64,000 nucleotides of DNA from Erythrobacteraceae bacterium (GTDB taxonomy: Bacteria > Pseudomonadota > Alphaproteobacteria > Sphingomonadales > Sphingomonadaceae). The stretch is from positions 1-64,000 of the forward strand of contig PALE01000034.1 of NCBI GenBank assembly GCA_002706445.1, read 5' to 3'. The position numbers were made by a program, and so were the translations under genes. Shown here in pieces: positions 18,763 through 27,321 of this stretch (position 1 is its first letter; each line of letters opens with the position of its first letter). The notes beneath the pieces were generated by a model. That model saw only the letters and a program-made list of their open reading frames with translations, was not told the DNA's origin and ran no database searches.

Positions 18763-19422
18763 TCAGGCGGCGCGAGCTTTTGCCAGCAGGCGGGCAAAGC
18801 CGTTCGAGCGGCCCCGACCATAGGGCTGGAGGTGCAGCGCGCACAGCGCCAGTTCCTCGGTGCTCAGCGGGTGCTGGAAGCGCAGGCCGTGGCGCCCACC
18901 TTCAGACCAGCGCACCTGCGCCAGCTGCGGCGGCAGGCCTTCGAGGTTGAAACCAAGCAGGCGGCTGGGCCCGTAGTCGGCCTGGCTGGCGATCTTCGCG
19001 CCTTCGCAGGAAATGTCGAGCAGCCGAACATCGGTGCGCTTGCGTCCCTCGTCGATGCGCACGGTCCCCGGGATCGAGAGGCGCAGCGGGCGCACCTGAT
19101 GCGGCGATTGTTCGCGCAGGAAGGCATCGACGGTAATCTCGCCGCCGAAACGGTATCCGGCCTGACGTTTGCCGGTCCATATCCGTTCGACCGGATAGGT
19201 GAGGTCATTGGCAAGCTGCAGCAGCGTGCGTGGCTCCGGCGGCACATCATGCATGAAGCCGAGGCCGACGCCCAGTTCGGACACGTCACGGATGAGGCAT
19301 AGATATTCGCCCGTCTCGCACACCAGCTTGGCGCGCCGAAGCATCAGCGCGGCCGCGCGCGAATAGTGCGTTTCGGTCCCGCCCGGAGCGGCCCCTGCAT
19401 TTGCTGTCTTGCGTGTGTCCAT
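18763..19422 (-). CDS. Tandem PilZ domain protein
   Basis: A protein of about 219 residues with two PilZ-like segments. The first has RRAKL followed by RDVSELGVGLGF. The second has RPLRLSIPGTV followed by LLDISCEGAKIAS. The (D/N)xSxxG element needed for cyclic di-GMP binding is fully seen in the first copy and looser in the second. It is probably a cytoplasmic c-di-GMP effector. The start is uncertain; ATG 19422 has GGAAGA upstream, and ATG 19437 or TTG 19461 are possible. No linked diguanylate cyclase or motility gene lies nearby. Confidence 0.72.
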   Translation of the reverse strand: MDTRKTANAGAAPGGTETHYSRAAALMLRRAKLVCETGEYLCLIRDVSELGVGLGFMHDVPPEPRTLLQLANDLTYPVERIWTGKRQAGYRFGGEITVDAFLREQSPHQVRPLRLSIPGTVRIDEGRKRTDVRLLDISCEGAKIASQADYGPSRLLGFNLEGLPPQLAQVRWSEGGRHGLRFQHPLSTEELALCALHLQPYGRGRSNGFARLLAKARAA

Positions 19423-19564
19423 TGCTCTTCCCGCCATCTCCCGAGGGAGTCCCTTAGGCAAAAATAACCTTTGCTAAGCGAAGGTAGCCGAGCGTGCTTA
19501 ATTTTCGGTAAAACGCAGGCTAGGCCTGCCGCGCAGGGAGTGCGGCTCGGCGCAGGAAAGCAGC

Positions 19565-20470
19565 CTATTTCTCGCGGAATCCCGCCAGTGCGACCAGCGC
19601 CAGCATGACCACTGCGACCGACATCGACACCGCATAATTCACCACGATGCTGAGCGAGGGGAATTCGACATTGCGCACCGCGTAATGGATGAAGGGAGCA
19701 ATCGTTCCCGCGGTTGCTATCAAGACTCCGGCCAAAGCGTATTTGCGGCGCGATGCCTCGATCATGGGGATGCAGATGAGGAACATCACCCCTGCCAGAA
19801 TGATGCCGAAGAACTGCATCGCCGATGCCAGCGGTGTATAGCCTGCAAGCCTGAGCGTCTCGGCCCCGTCAGCCCATTCAACCGCCGCCACGCTGAACTT
19901 CACTGTTGCAAAAAGGCTGAGCAGCGTCAGCCCGGCAAGGGCGATGGCGCGCATCAGATCGAGTTTGCTCTGCGTCACCGAGCCTTCGACGTCGATCGCC
20001 AGCACCTTGGCGAGCCTTTCGACATCGAAGGCCCAGCGTTCGTCGCTGATCGTGATGGCGTTACGATTGGCAAGATCGGCAAGACGCGGCGGCAATTCCT
20101 CGCGGCGCGGCATGGTCGCCCCGCCGATCAGGACAGGTACGACGACGATGCCGCCTGCAAGCGCCGCTTCGATTTCGCGCACGACATAATCGTTCTCGTC
20201 CGAAAGACGCGCATTGCCCTGATCATCGACCGCGTTCAGCCAACCGCCGCCGATGACCACGATTACCGCGCAGGCCTGTTCGATGCGCTCGACGATGACC
20301 TGTTCGAAATCCGCGCCATAGTCGATGCCGGTGACATCGCGGAAAACGCGCTCGCTGCCGAAATGGCGGGTCAGCGAATCCGCAAGCCGCCCCGCGAAGC
20401 CCTGCGCATCGCTGCGCCGGTAATTGACGAAGACCTTGTCTTTCGCCGTCTTGCGCCACGGCAATTGCAT
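19565..20470 (-). CDS. TIR domain protein with four C-terminal membrane helices
   Basis: A 301-residue protein. The N-terminal TIR domain (about 12-150) starts with VFVNYRRSDAQGFAGRLADSL, followed by VFRDVTGIDYGADF, VIVVIGGGWL and DYVVREIEAAL. Glu99 in the last block aligns by eye with the catalytic Glu of TIR NADases such as SARM1 (WVHKEI), so NAD-cleaving or base-exchange activity is possible. Four hydrophobic helices follow at about 170-195, 213-235, 243-264 and 273-298, placing the TIR domain in the cytoplasm. It starts 25 bases after the phaB stop and may be co-transcribed. No Thoeris, SLOG or STING partner is adjacent. Confidence 0.85.
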   Translation of the reverse strand: MQLPWRKTAKDKVFVNYRRSDAQGFAGRLADSLTRHFGSERVFRDVTGIDYGADFEQVIVERIEQACAVIVVIGGGWLNAVDDQGNARLSDENDYVVREIEAALAGGIVVVPVLIGGATMPRREELPPRLADLANRNAITISDERWAFDVERLAKVLAIDVEGSVTQSKLDLMRAIALAGLTLLSLFATVKFSVAAVEWADGAETLRLAGYTPLASAMQFFGIILAGVMFLICIPMIEASRRKYALAGVLIATAGTIAPFIHYAVRNVEFPSLSIVVNYAVSMSVAVVMLALVALAGFREK

Positions 20471-20495
20471 CGTGAGCCCGCCCCCTCGCGCGCGA

Positions 20496-21218
20496 TCAGT
20501 ACATGTGCTGGCCGCCGTTGATGCTCATGGTCGAGCCGGTCATGAATGCGCCGTTTTCGGACGTGAAGAAAGCGACACCGCGCGCGATTTCCTCGGCCTG
20601 TCCCAGACGGCCGACAGGGATTTTGGCTACGATCTTTTCGAGCACCGGCTCGGGCACGGCGGCGACCATGTCGGTGTCGATATAGCCCGGCGCGATGGCG
20701 TTCACGGTGATCCCGAATTTCGCGCCTTCTTGCGCCAGCGCTTTGGTAAAGCCGTGGATGCCTGATTTGGCGGCGGCGTAATTGACCTGCCCGTACTGGC
20801 CCGCCTGCCCGTTGATCGAGCCGATATTGACGATGCGGCCCCACCCGCGCTCGCGCATGCCGGGGAAGGTCGCTTTTGCCATGTTGAAGCACCCGCCGAG
20901 ATTGATGCGCATGACGTCGTTCCAGTCGTCATAGGTCATCCGGTGGAGCGTGCCGTCGCGCGTGATCCCCGCGTTGTTGACGACGATGTCGATCGCGCCG
21001 TGCTTCTCGGCGACCATGGCGCAGCCTTCGATACAGGCTTCGTGATCGCCGACGTCCCATTTGTAGGAAGGGATGCCGGTTTTCTCGGTGAAGGCCTGTG
21101 CTGCGGCATCATTGCCGCCGTAATTGGCGATGACGGTATGGCCCTGACGCTGGAGGCGGTTGCAGATAGCCTCCCCGATCCCTCGCGTCCCTCCGGTGAC
21201 GATGGCTACCCGGCTCAT
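20496..21218 (-). CDS. phaB: Acetoacetyl-CoA reductase
   Basis: A 240-residue short-chain dehydrogenase making (R)-3-hydroxybutyryl-CoA for polyhydroxybutyrate synthesis. The nucleotide site TGGTRGIGEAI, the NNAGITRDGTLHRM segment and the catalytic S-Y-K (NIGSINGQAGQYGQVNYAAAK) match PhaB closely. The ATG is preceded by GGGAGAG. PHB depolymerase (phaZ) and a thiolase are further along this window, but phaC is not seen here. Confidence 0.94.
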   Translation of the reverse strand: MSRVAIVTGGTRGIGEAICNRLQRQGHTVIANYGGNDAAAQAFTEKTGIPSYKWDVGDHEACIEGCAMVAEKHGAIDIVVNNAGITRDGTLHRMTYDDWNDVMRINLGGCFNMAKATFPGMRERGWGRIVNIGSINGQAGQYGQVNYAAAKSGIHGFTKALAQEGAKFGITVNAIAPGYIDTDMVAAVPEPVLEKIVAKIPVGRLGQAEEIARGVAFFTSENGAFMTGSTMSINGGQHMY

Positions 21219-21277
21219 GCTCGACTCTCCCTCATTGCGTTTGAGTCGAGATTAGCGGGGGCTTGCCGTCTGGCAAC

Positions 21278-21302
21278 AAAAAACCCCGCCGGTGGGCGGG
21301 GT
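21278..21302 (-). terminator. Terminator for the leftward gene at 21341
   Basis: Read leftward, a 7-bp stem CCCCGCC/GGCGGGG with a short loop is followed by seven T residues (AAAAAAA on the given strand). Confidence 0.9.
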
Positions 21303-21340
21303 GCTGTCCAGCCCGCTGGAGGCTGGGGAGAATGTGGAGA

Positions 21341-22144
21341 TCAGAAGCGGATTTGCGTCCCGACATAGACAGCCTGGCTGTCCTGCACCGAATTGGTTAG
21401 CGGGTCGAGGCGGTCGCGCTCTTGCGACAGGCGCACACCGGCGGTCACGTCAAGATTGGGCGACAGGCGGAATGCGCCGCCAACGTCCACGGTCTGCGAT
21501 CCCAGCGCGTCGAGCGTGTTGGGCGAACGGCCTGCGATGGCTTCGTCCTCAAGCTCGATCCGCGGTTGGAGGCGGCTCGGCTTGTCTTCGCGCGTCGGCT
21601 GAGCGGGCGCGAATTCGGCAAGGTCGGGCATCGAGATGTCGCGCAGATTGTCTGCGACGGCTGCGCGACCCGATGCGGGTGTGCTGGCCTGCAGTCGGGC
21701 GAAGCTCTGATAACCGCGGGCCGTGCCGAGGTTGAAGCGGCTGGCCTGCAATCCGGCGATGCCGGTTCCGGTGCCGGGTGCCATATCGCCGGCCTTGCGA
21801 ACCGAAATGGCGCGAGCCGTGTTGCCATCGACGCGAACGGCGACGGTAATAGTGCGTTCGCTATCGGCGGCGCTTGCACCAACCGGCGTGAAGCGGATGC
21901 CACGTTCGCGCGACTTTTCGGCGACACGGGCAGCAAGGTCGGGGTCGACCGATGCGGGGGTGAACAATTCGAAAGCGCCAGCGCCGTTCGCGCTGCCAGC
22001 CCCGTTCTCCGAACCCAGTCCGACCACGGCCAGACCGGCGGACGGCAGAGCGAGCATGAGCGCCGCACTTGCACCCAGCACGGGCGCGGCAAGCCGCGAC
22101 AGCTTGCGCTGCCTTCCCGTAGTCTGAATGTCAGTCCGTGCCAT
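21341..22144 (-). CDS. Secreted protein of unknown function, outer-membrane-like C-terminus
   Basis: A 267-residue protein with a signal-type hydrophobic stretch (VLGASAALMLALPSAGLAVVG). A low-complexity Gly/Ala segment and a long polar region follow. The end is VGGAFRLSPNLDVTAGVRLS ... QAVYVGTQIRF. The alternating pattern and terminal Phe are what outer-membrane beta-barrel C-terminal strands look like, but only one or two strands are evident. No family is recognised. The start is either of two adjacent ATGs (22147 or 22144), and AGGG spacing favours 22144. It has its own terminator. Confidence 0.65.
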   Translation of the reverse strand: MARTDIQTTGRQRKLSRLAAPVLGASAALMLALPSAGLAVVGLGSENGAGSANGAGAFELFTPASVDPDLAARVAEKSRERGIRFTPVGASAADSERTITVAVRVDGNTARAISVRKAGDMAPGTGTGIAGLQASRFNLGTARGYQSFARLQASTPASGRAAVADNLRDISMPDLAEFAPAQPTREDKPSRLQPRIELEDEAIAGRSPNTLDALGSQTVDVGGAFRLSPNLDVTAGVRLSQERDRLDPLTNSVQDSQAVYVGTQIRF

Positions 22145-22526
22145 CATCAGCCCTGCTTCTATCCCGGCGTCTTGCGACTCGCCCTATTCAAATACGGCCA
22201 TAATGACCGTTTCTTGCCTGAACCTTGGCTGAGTATTTCCCCCAAGGCCAGCGACTCGGTGCTTTACCGGTTAAAAAGGATAGGTTTGTGACAGCGCCGA
22301 TGGCAATCTTTTCCACAAGAGCGCAGTGGCTTAGCTGATCAACTGTTGCGTCCAGCACACAGCAGCCGATGCGAATCGACCGGAATTGGCGCATTGCTTG
22401 TCACAACGAAATTGCGGGCGGTGCAGCAAAAGGCGAAGGCGACAGCGAAGAACGGGCGCTGCCCGGACAGGTTCAGCCGCGATACAGCCGCCGGGTTGTT
22501 AGCAGGGCATGCCTCTGCTTCGGGCC

Positions 22527-22554
22527 TTGCCGCATGGGGCAGGCCCGTTATAGA
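22527..22554 (+). promoter_or_regulatory. Candidate promoter for the DUF3576-leuS-lptE-holA operon
   Basis: TTGCCG (22527-22532) and TATAGA (22549-22554) are separated by 16 bases, about 30 bases upstream of the first start codon. The rest of the 440-bp gap (22145-22526) shows no supportable gene, RNA or repeat. Confidence 0.45.
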
Positions 22555-22583
22555 GCAGCGCAAGAGCCAAACGAAGGACACAG

Positions 22584-23042
22584 TTGTCAGTGACACGCGC
22601 AAAAACCGCCATTTCGCACTCAACCCGCATCATCGCTGCGCTCGGCGCGGTGGGCCTGCTGGCCGCATGCGGAGGCAATGACCGCCCGCGCACCGAGCTT
22701 GCAGCGGCGCAGGTCAACACGATCGGCGTCAACGCCTATCTCTGGCGCGGTGCGCTCGACACGCTCAGCTTTGCCCCGCTCGCATCGGCGGACAGCGCCG
22801 GCGGCGTGATCGTGACCGACTGGTACACCAACCCTTCGAACCCCAATGAGCGGGTCAAGGTGATGGTGACGATCCTCGACCAGGACTTGCGCGCCGACGC
22901 GCTGCGCGTCTCGGCGAGCCGTCAGGTCGCACAGGGTGGCAGCTGGGTTGAAGCGCCGGTGCAGGCGGCAACGGTGCAGAAGCTCGAGGACATTATCCTC
23001 ACCCGCGCCCGTGATCTGCGCCGCAAGGCCGTGCAGGGCTAA
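22584..23042 (+). CDS. DUF3576 domain lipoprotein
   Basis: A 152-residue predicted lipoprotein (GLLAACGGN, Cys29) of the DUF3576 family (PF12100). The family signature region is [33 protein letters not shown]. The function is unknown. In alphaproteobacteria it commonly precedes leuS, as it does here (60-base gap), and that operon also carries LptE, so a role in envelope assembly is plausible but unproven. The start is a TTG with GAAGGA five bases upstream; a GTG two codons later is the alternative. Confidence 0.88.
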   Translation: MSVTRAKTAISHSTRIIAALGAVGLLAACGGNDRPRTELAAAQVNTIGVNAYLWRGALDTLSFAPLASADSAGGVIVTDWYTNPSNPNERVKVMVTILDQDLRADALRVSASRQVAQGGSWVEAPVQAATVQKLEDIILTRARDLRRKAVQG

Positions 23043-23101
23043 ACACCCCTTCTGCGCCAAAGTCCTTGCACAGTTGCGCAGGGGCATTAGCGAGCATTTC
23101 C

Positions 23102-25618
23102 ATGACCGATACAAGATTCGATCCGTCCTCCGCCGACGGGCGCTGGCAGCGCGCGTGGGAAGAGGCTGGCACTTTCACCGCTGATTCGTACAGCGAAAAG
23201 CCCAAGAGCTATGTGCTCGAGATGTTTCCCTATCCTTCGGGGCGCATCCACATGGGGCATGTGCGCAATTACACCATGGGTGACGTGCTCGCGCGCTACA
23301 AGAAGATGCGCGGCCATGAAGTGCTGCACCCGATGGGGTGGGACGCTTTCGGCATGCCGGCCGAAAACGCCGCGATGGAGAAGAAGGTCCATCCGGGGAC
23401 ATGGACCTATGCCAATATCGAGGCGATGAAATCGCAGTTGAAGCGCATCGGCTTCGCGCTCGACTGGACCCGCGAATTCGCGACCTGCGACCCTGAATAT
23501 TACGGCCACGAACAGGCGCTGTTCCTCGACATGTACGAAGGTGGCCTCGTCTATCGCCGCTCTTCGGAAGTGAACTGGGACCCGGTCGACATGACCGTGC
23601 TCGCCAATGAGCAGGTGATCGACGGCAAGGGCTGGCGCTCGGGCGCGGAAGTCGAAAAGCGCAAGCTCGACCAGTGGTTCCTCAAGATCACCGATTTCGC
23701 CGAGGACCTGCTCGACGGATTGGGCACGCTCGACGACTGGCCCGAAAAGGTGAAGCTGATGCAGGAAAACTGGATCGGCAAATCGTCGGGTCTGGAATTC
23801 AGCTTCGGTCTCTCGAATGGTGAGAAACTGCCGGTTTACACCACGCGCCCCGACACGATCTTCGGCGCGAGTTTCTGCGCGATTGCAGCCGATCACCCGA
23901 TTGCGCAGGGCCTGAAAGACGATCCCGAAGTCGCGGCCTTCATCGAGGAGTGCAAGAAGGGCGGCACCACCGCCGCCGCGCTCGAAACCGCTGAAAAGCT
24001 GGGTTACCGCACGGGGATTACGGCGAAGCACCCCTTCACGGGCGCTGACCTGCCGGTGTTCATCGCGAACTTCGTGCTGATGGATTACGGCACGGGCGCG
24101 GTGATGGGCGTGCCGGGTCACGACCAGCGCGACTTCGAATTTGCGACCAAATACGACCTGCCAATCGCGCGCGTGGTCGCCAAGGACGCGAGCCAAGCCG
24201 ACGCGCCGATGGGCGATGAGGCCGAGAGCGGCGACGGGGTGATCGTCAACTCCGATTTCCTCGACGGGATGAGCGTCGAGGATGCCAAGGCCGAAGTTAT
24301 TGCCCGCGCCGAAGACGGCGGCTGGGGCAAGGGCACGACCGTCTGGCGCCTGCGCGACTGGGGCATTTCGCGCCAGCGTTACTGGGGCACGCCGATCCCC
24401 TTCATCCACTGCGAGGCTTGCGGCATCGTGCCGGTTCCCAAGGACCAGCTGCCGGTCACTCTGCCCGAGGATGTGGACTTCGAGACGCCGGGCAACCCGC
24501 TCGAACGCCACCCGACCTGGAAGCATGTCGATTGTCCCTTGTGCGGCGCAAAAGCGCGGCGCGAGACCGATACGCTAGACACCTTCACCAACAGCTCGTG
24601 GTACTTCCTGCGCTTCGCCTCGCAGCCTGCGGACAAGCCGTTCGACGCGGACGAGATCGCCAAGTGGATGCCGGTGGAGCATTATATCGGCGGGATCGAA
24701 CACGCGATCCTGCACTTGCTCTACGCCCGCTTCTGGACCCGCGCGCTTGCCTATCTGGGCAAGTTCGAGGTGAAGGAGCCCTTCGCCGCGCTGTTCACGC
24801 AAGGCATGGTGACGCACGAAACCTATGGCCGCAGCGTGGACGAAAAGCCCGTGTGGTATTCACCCGAGGAAGTGGAGCGCACCTCTGACGGGGCGACATT
24901 GAAAGCCGATGGCGAGCCGGTGGATATCGGCCGCGTCATCAAGATGTCGAAGTCGAAGAAGAACACCGTCGCCCCCGACGCGATCATCGCCAATTACGGC
25001 GCCGACGCCGCGCGCTGGTTCATGCTGTCCGACAGCCCGCCCGAACGCGATCTGCCGTGGTCCGAAGCGGGCATTGAAGGTTGCTGGCGCTTCGTTCAGC
25101 GCCTGTGGCGACTGTTCGACCAGATCGACGAGAGCGCGACCGGAGAAGACAAGGCGCTCGCTCGCAAGGCGCATCAGGCGATTGTCGCGGTGGCCGACGA
25201 TATCGAGGCGTTGTCCTTCAACAAGGCCGTCGCCCGCATCTACGAACTCACCGGCGCTGCTGAGAAGGCCGCACCCAGCGAAGCCCGCAATTTCGCGATC
25301 CGAACCGTGCTGCACCTCATCGCGCCGATGATGCCGCACCTCGCCGAAGAGGCGAACGCCAAGCTCGGCAACACCGCCTTGATCGCCAATGCCGAATGGC
25401 CCTCACACGATCCGGCGATGCTGGTCGAGGACGAAGTGACCATCGCGGTGCAGCACATGGGCAAGCTGCGCGACACGCTCACCGCGCCCAAGGGAGCGTC
25501 GAAAGAAGACCTCGAAGCGCTTGCGCTGGCGAGCGAGAACGTCCAGCGTTCGATCAACGGAGCAGCAATCCGAAAGGTGATCGTGGTGCCCGACCGGCTG
25601 GTGAATATCGTAACCTGA
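23102..25618 (+). CDS. leuS: Leucine--tRNA ligase
   Basis: An 838-residue class I synthetase. The HIGH motif is HMGH (His50) in [17 protein letters not shown]. The CP1 editing domain spans about 220-420 with the [16 protein letters not shown] threonine-rich region. The KMSKS motif is near residue 614 ([15 protein letters not shown]). A zinc-type CxxC pair ([10 protein letters not shown]) lies in the catalytic region. Length is normal for the bacterial enzyme. The stop overlaps the lptE ATG (TGATG). Confidence 0.98.
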   Translation: MTDTRFDPSSADGRWQRAWEEAGTFTADSYSEKPKSYVLEMFPYPSGRIHMGHVRNYTMGDVLARYKKMRGHEVLHPMGWDAFGMPAENAAMEKKVHPGTWTYANIEAMKSQLKRIGFALDWTREFATCDPEYYGHEQALFLDMYEGGLVYRRSSEVNWDPVDMTVLANEQVIDGKGWRSGAEVEKRKLDQWFLKITDFAEDLLDGLGTLDDWPEKVKLMQENWIGKSSGLEFSFGLSNGEKLPVYTTRPDTIFGASFCAIAADHPIAQGLKDDPEVAAFIEECKKGGTTAAALETAEKLGYRTGITAKHPFTGADLPVFIANFVLMDYGTGAVMGVPGHDQRDFEFATKYDLPIARVVAKDASQADAPMGDEAESGDGVIVNSDFLDGMSVEDAKAEVIARAEDGGWGKGTTVWRLRDWGISRQRYWGTPIPFIHCEACGIVPVPKDQLPVTLPEDVDFETPGNPLERHPTWKHVDCPLCGAKARRETDTLDTFTNSSWYFLRFASQPADKPFDADEIAKWMPVEHYIGGIEHAILHLLYARFWTRALAYLGKFEVKEPFAALFTQGMVTHETYGRSVDEKPVWYSPEEVERTSDGATLKADGEPVDIGRVIKMSKSKKNTVAPDAIIANYGADAARWFMLSDSPPERDLPWSEAGIEGCWRFVQRLWRLFDQIDESATGEDKALARKAHQAIVAVADDIEALSFNKAVARIYELTGAAEKAAPSEARNFAIRTVLHLIAPMMPHLAEEANAKLGNTALIANAEWPSHDPAMLVEDEVTIAVQHMGKLRDTLTAPKGASKEDLEALALASENVQRSINGAAIRKVIVVPDRLVNIVT

Positions 25619-26133
25619 TGCGTATGCGCGCCGCCTTGATGGCTGTCGCCCTCGTCGTGCCCCTTGCGGGGTGCGGGTTGCAGCCGATGTATGCGGGCGG
25701 TGCGTCGAGCTCGCTCGCACAGGGGCTGGCGGCGGTCGATGTTCCCGCGATCCCGGGCCGTGATGGCTGGCTGGTGCGCAATGCCTTGCAGGAACGGCTG
25801 GGCGTTGCGGGCGAGACGACGCCGCAATACCGGCTCGACGTGCGGCTCGACGATTCGCTCGAAGCGCTGGGCGTGCTCAACGACGACACGATCAGCCGCG
25901 AGCGTCGCATCCTGCGCGCGCGTTACCAGCTGGTTGATCTGGCTACCGGCGAAATACTGCTCGACGCGACCTCGGGTTCGGATGCCGGTATCGACGTGGT
26001 TTCGTCCGAATATGCGACCATCGCCGCCGAACAGCGCGCGCTCGAAAATCTGGCCGAAGATGTTGCCGAGCGTATGACGCGCCGCATTGCCCTCGCATTG
26101 AGGGAAAACGGGCGCGGGCAGGGCAGCGAGTGA
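25618..26133 (+). CDS. lptE: LPS-assembly lipoprotein LptE
   Basis: A 171-residue lipoprotein (VVPLAGCGLQPMYA, Cys19) of the LptE type, which plugs the LptD barrel that inserts lipopolysaccharide in the outer membrane. The pattern G-C-G-L-x-P-x-Y, GWLVRNALQERL, then RARYQLVDLATGEIL and EYATIAAEQRALENLAED matches the alphaproteobacterial form. It starts inside the leuS stop codon and is followed after 21 bases by holA, the usual order leuS-lptE-holA. Confidence 0.93.
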   Translation: MRMRAALMAVALVVPLAGCGLQPMYAGGASSSLAQGLAAVDVPAIPGRDGWLVRNALQERLGVAGETTPQYRLDVRLDDSLEALGVLNDDTISRERRILRARYQLVDLATGEILLDATSGSDAGIDVVSSEYATIAAEQRALENLAEDVAERMTRRIALALRENGRGQGSE

Positions 26134-26137
26134 CGGC

Positions 26138-26163
26138 CCGATGAAGGCAATCCGATGAAGGCA
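26138..26163 (+). repeat. Duplicated start region CCGATGAAGGCA before holA
   Basis: CCGATGAAGGCA occurs at 26138 and again at 26152. The first copy has an ATG that gives a five-codon frame (MKAIR, stop at 26156) overlapping the holA ATG. The AAGG of the first copy sits seven bases before the second ATG and so serves as its ribosome site. Confidence 0.7.
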
Positions 26164-27195
26164 AAGGGTCAGGATTTTGCGCGCGGCCTGCCCAAATCGG
26201 TCACGCAGGCTTCAATCTTCTTCTTCTGCGGCCCCGATGAAGCGGGCGCCTCTGCCGCTGCCAACAAAATCGTCGAAGCGATGCCCGATGCAGGCGAGCG
26301 GGTCGAGCTGTCGGGAAGCGACCTCAAACGCGATCCAGCCATGCTCGGCGACGAAGCGCGCTCATCCTCGCTGTTCGGCGACAGCCGCCACATCTTCGTG
26401 CGTGCCAATGGCGACGAGGCGCATGATGCATTGAAGGCGCTGATCGAAACCGGCGAGGTTGGCGGAGGCGATGCCGCGCCCGTGCTGGTGGTGGCGACTT
26501 CGGCGACCGACAAATCTCGCACCGCAAAGCTGCTCGAAAAGCGTCCCGATGCGCTGGTGGCGATGTTCTATCCGCCAGACCTGTCGAGCGTGGCCGTATC
26601 GGTGCGCGCTATGGCCGATGCGGCGGGGCTGCGATTGGGCGGCGATCTGGCCGAACGCATTGCCCGCGGGGCGAGCCTGGATGTGCGGCTGGCGCAGAGC
26701 GAGGTCGATAAGCTCGCGCTTTATCTCGACGCCTCCTCGCAATCGCCCAAGACCGCATCGATTGAGGATTACGCCGAAATTGGCGCGACCAATGAAGAAG
26801 ACGGCTTCGGCCCCGTGGTCGGCGCGGTGCTGGGCGGAGAATTGGGCAAATTGCCTGCCGAATTGAAGCGCATGCGCGAGCTGGGACTGAACCCTGTCGG
26901 ACTGTTGCTGGCAATCGAACGGCGGGCGGCCTTGCTGGCGCAGATCGCGGCAAGGATCGGCCCGCGCGGCTCGATCGACAATCTCGACCGCGGCGAAAAG
27001 GCGCGGCTCGGCATCTTCTGGAAGGAAGAGCGCGAGGTGCGCGGCCAGCTGGCGCGGTGGAACAGGGTTAAGCTCGACCGGCTGATTCCGCGCCTTGTTG
27101 CGCTGCACCAGAATCTGCTTTCAAACAGCCAGACCGCCGAGTTGCTGCTGGCGCATGACCTGACCGAAATCGCGAGATTCGCCGCGAAACGGTAG
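26155..27195 (+). CDS. holA: DNA polymerase III subunit delta
   Basis: A 346-residue clamp-loader delta subunit that opens the sliding clamp. Family features include the N-terminal FFFCGPDEAGASAAANKIVEAM, a degenerate P-loop region without Walker A, DLKRDPAMLGDEARSSSLFGD, and the C-terminal helical collar (ELGLNPVGLLLAIERRAALLAQ, NSQTAELLLAHDL). It is last in the DUF3576-leuS-lptE operon. Confidence 0.92.
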   Translation: MKAKGQDFARGLPKSVTQASIFFFCGPDEAGASAAANKIVEAMPDAGERVELSGSDLKRDPAMLGDEARSSSLFGDSRHIFVRANGDEAHDALKALIETGEVGGGDAAPVLVVATSATDKSRTAKLLEKRPDALVAMFYPPDLSSVAVSVRAMADAAGLRLGGDLAERIARGASLDVRLAQSEVDKLALYLDASSQSPKTASIEDYAEIGATNEEDGFGPVVGAVLGGELGKLPAELKRMRELGLNPVGLLLAIERRAALLAQIAARIGPRGSIDNLDRGEKARLGIFWKEEREVRGQLARWNRVKLDRLIPRLVALHQNLLSNSQTAELLLAHDLTEIARFAAKR

Positions 27196-27321
27196 CATAA
27201 TCGGACAGAAGCCGATTTCGCAGTCGCAAAAACTTATCATTTCCGTGTAACAGGGCTAAGAAGTCATAAGGGAAATTCCTTAAGGGGCTCCCCTGGGTGC
27301 TCTGAGGGGGGTGCGAAGCGA

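Noticed and set aside
19565-20470. TIR gene as part of a Thoeris defence system
   Set aside because: No ThsA-like or other defence gene is adjacent; neighbours are phaB and a PilZ gene.
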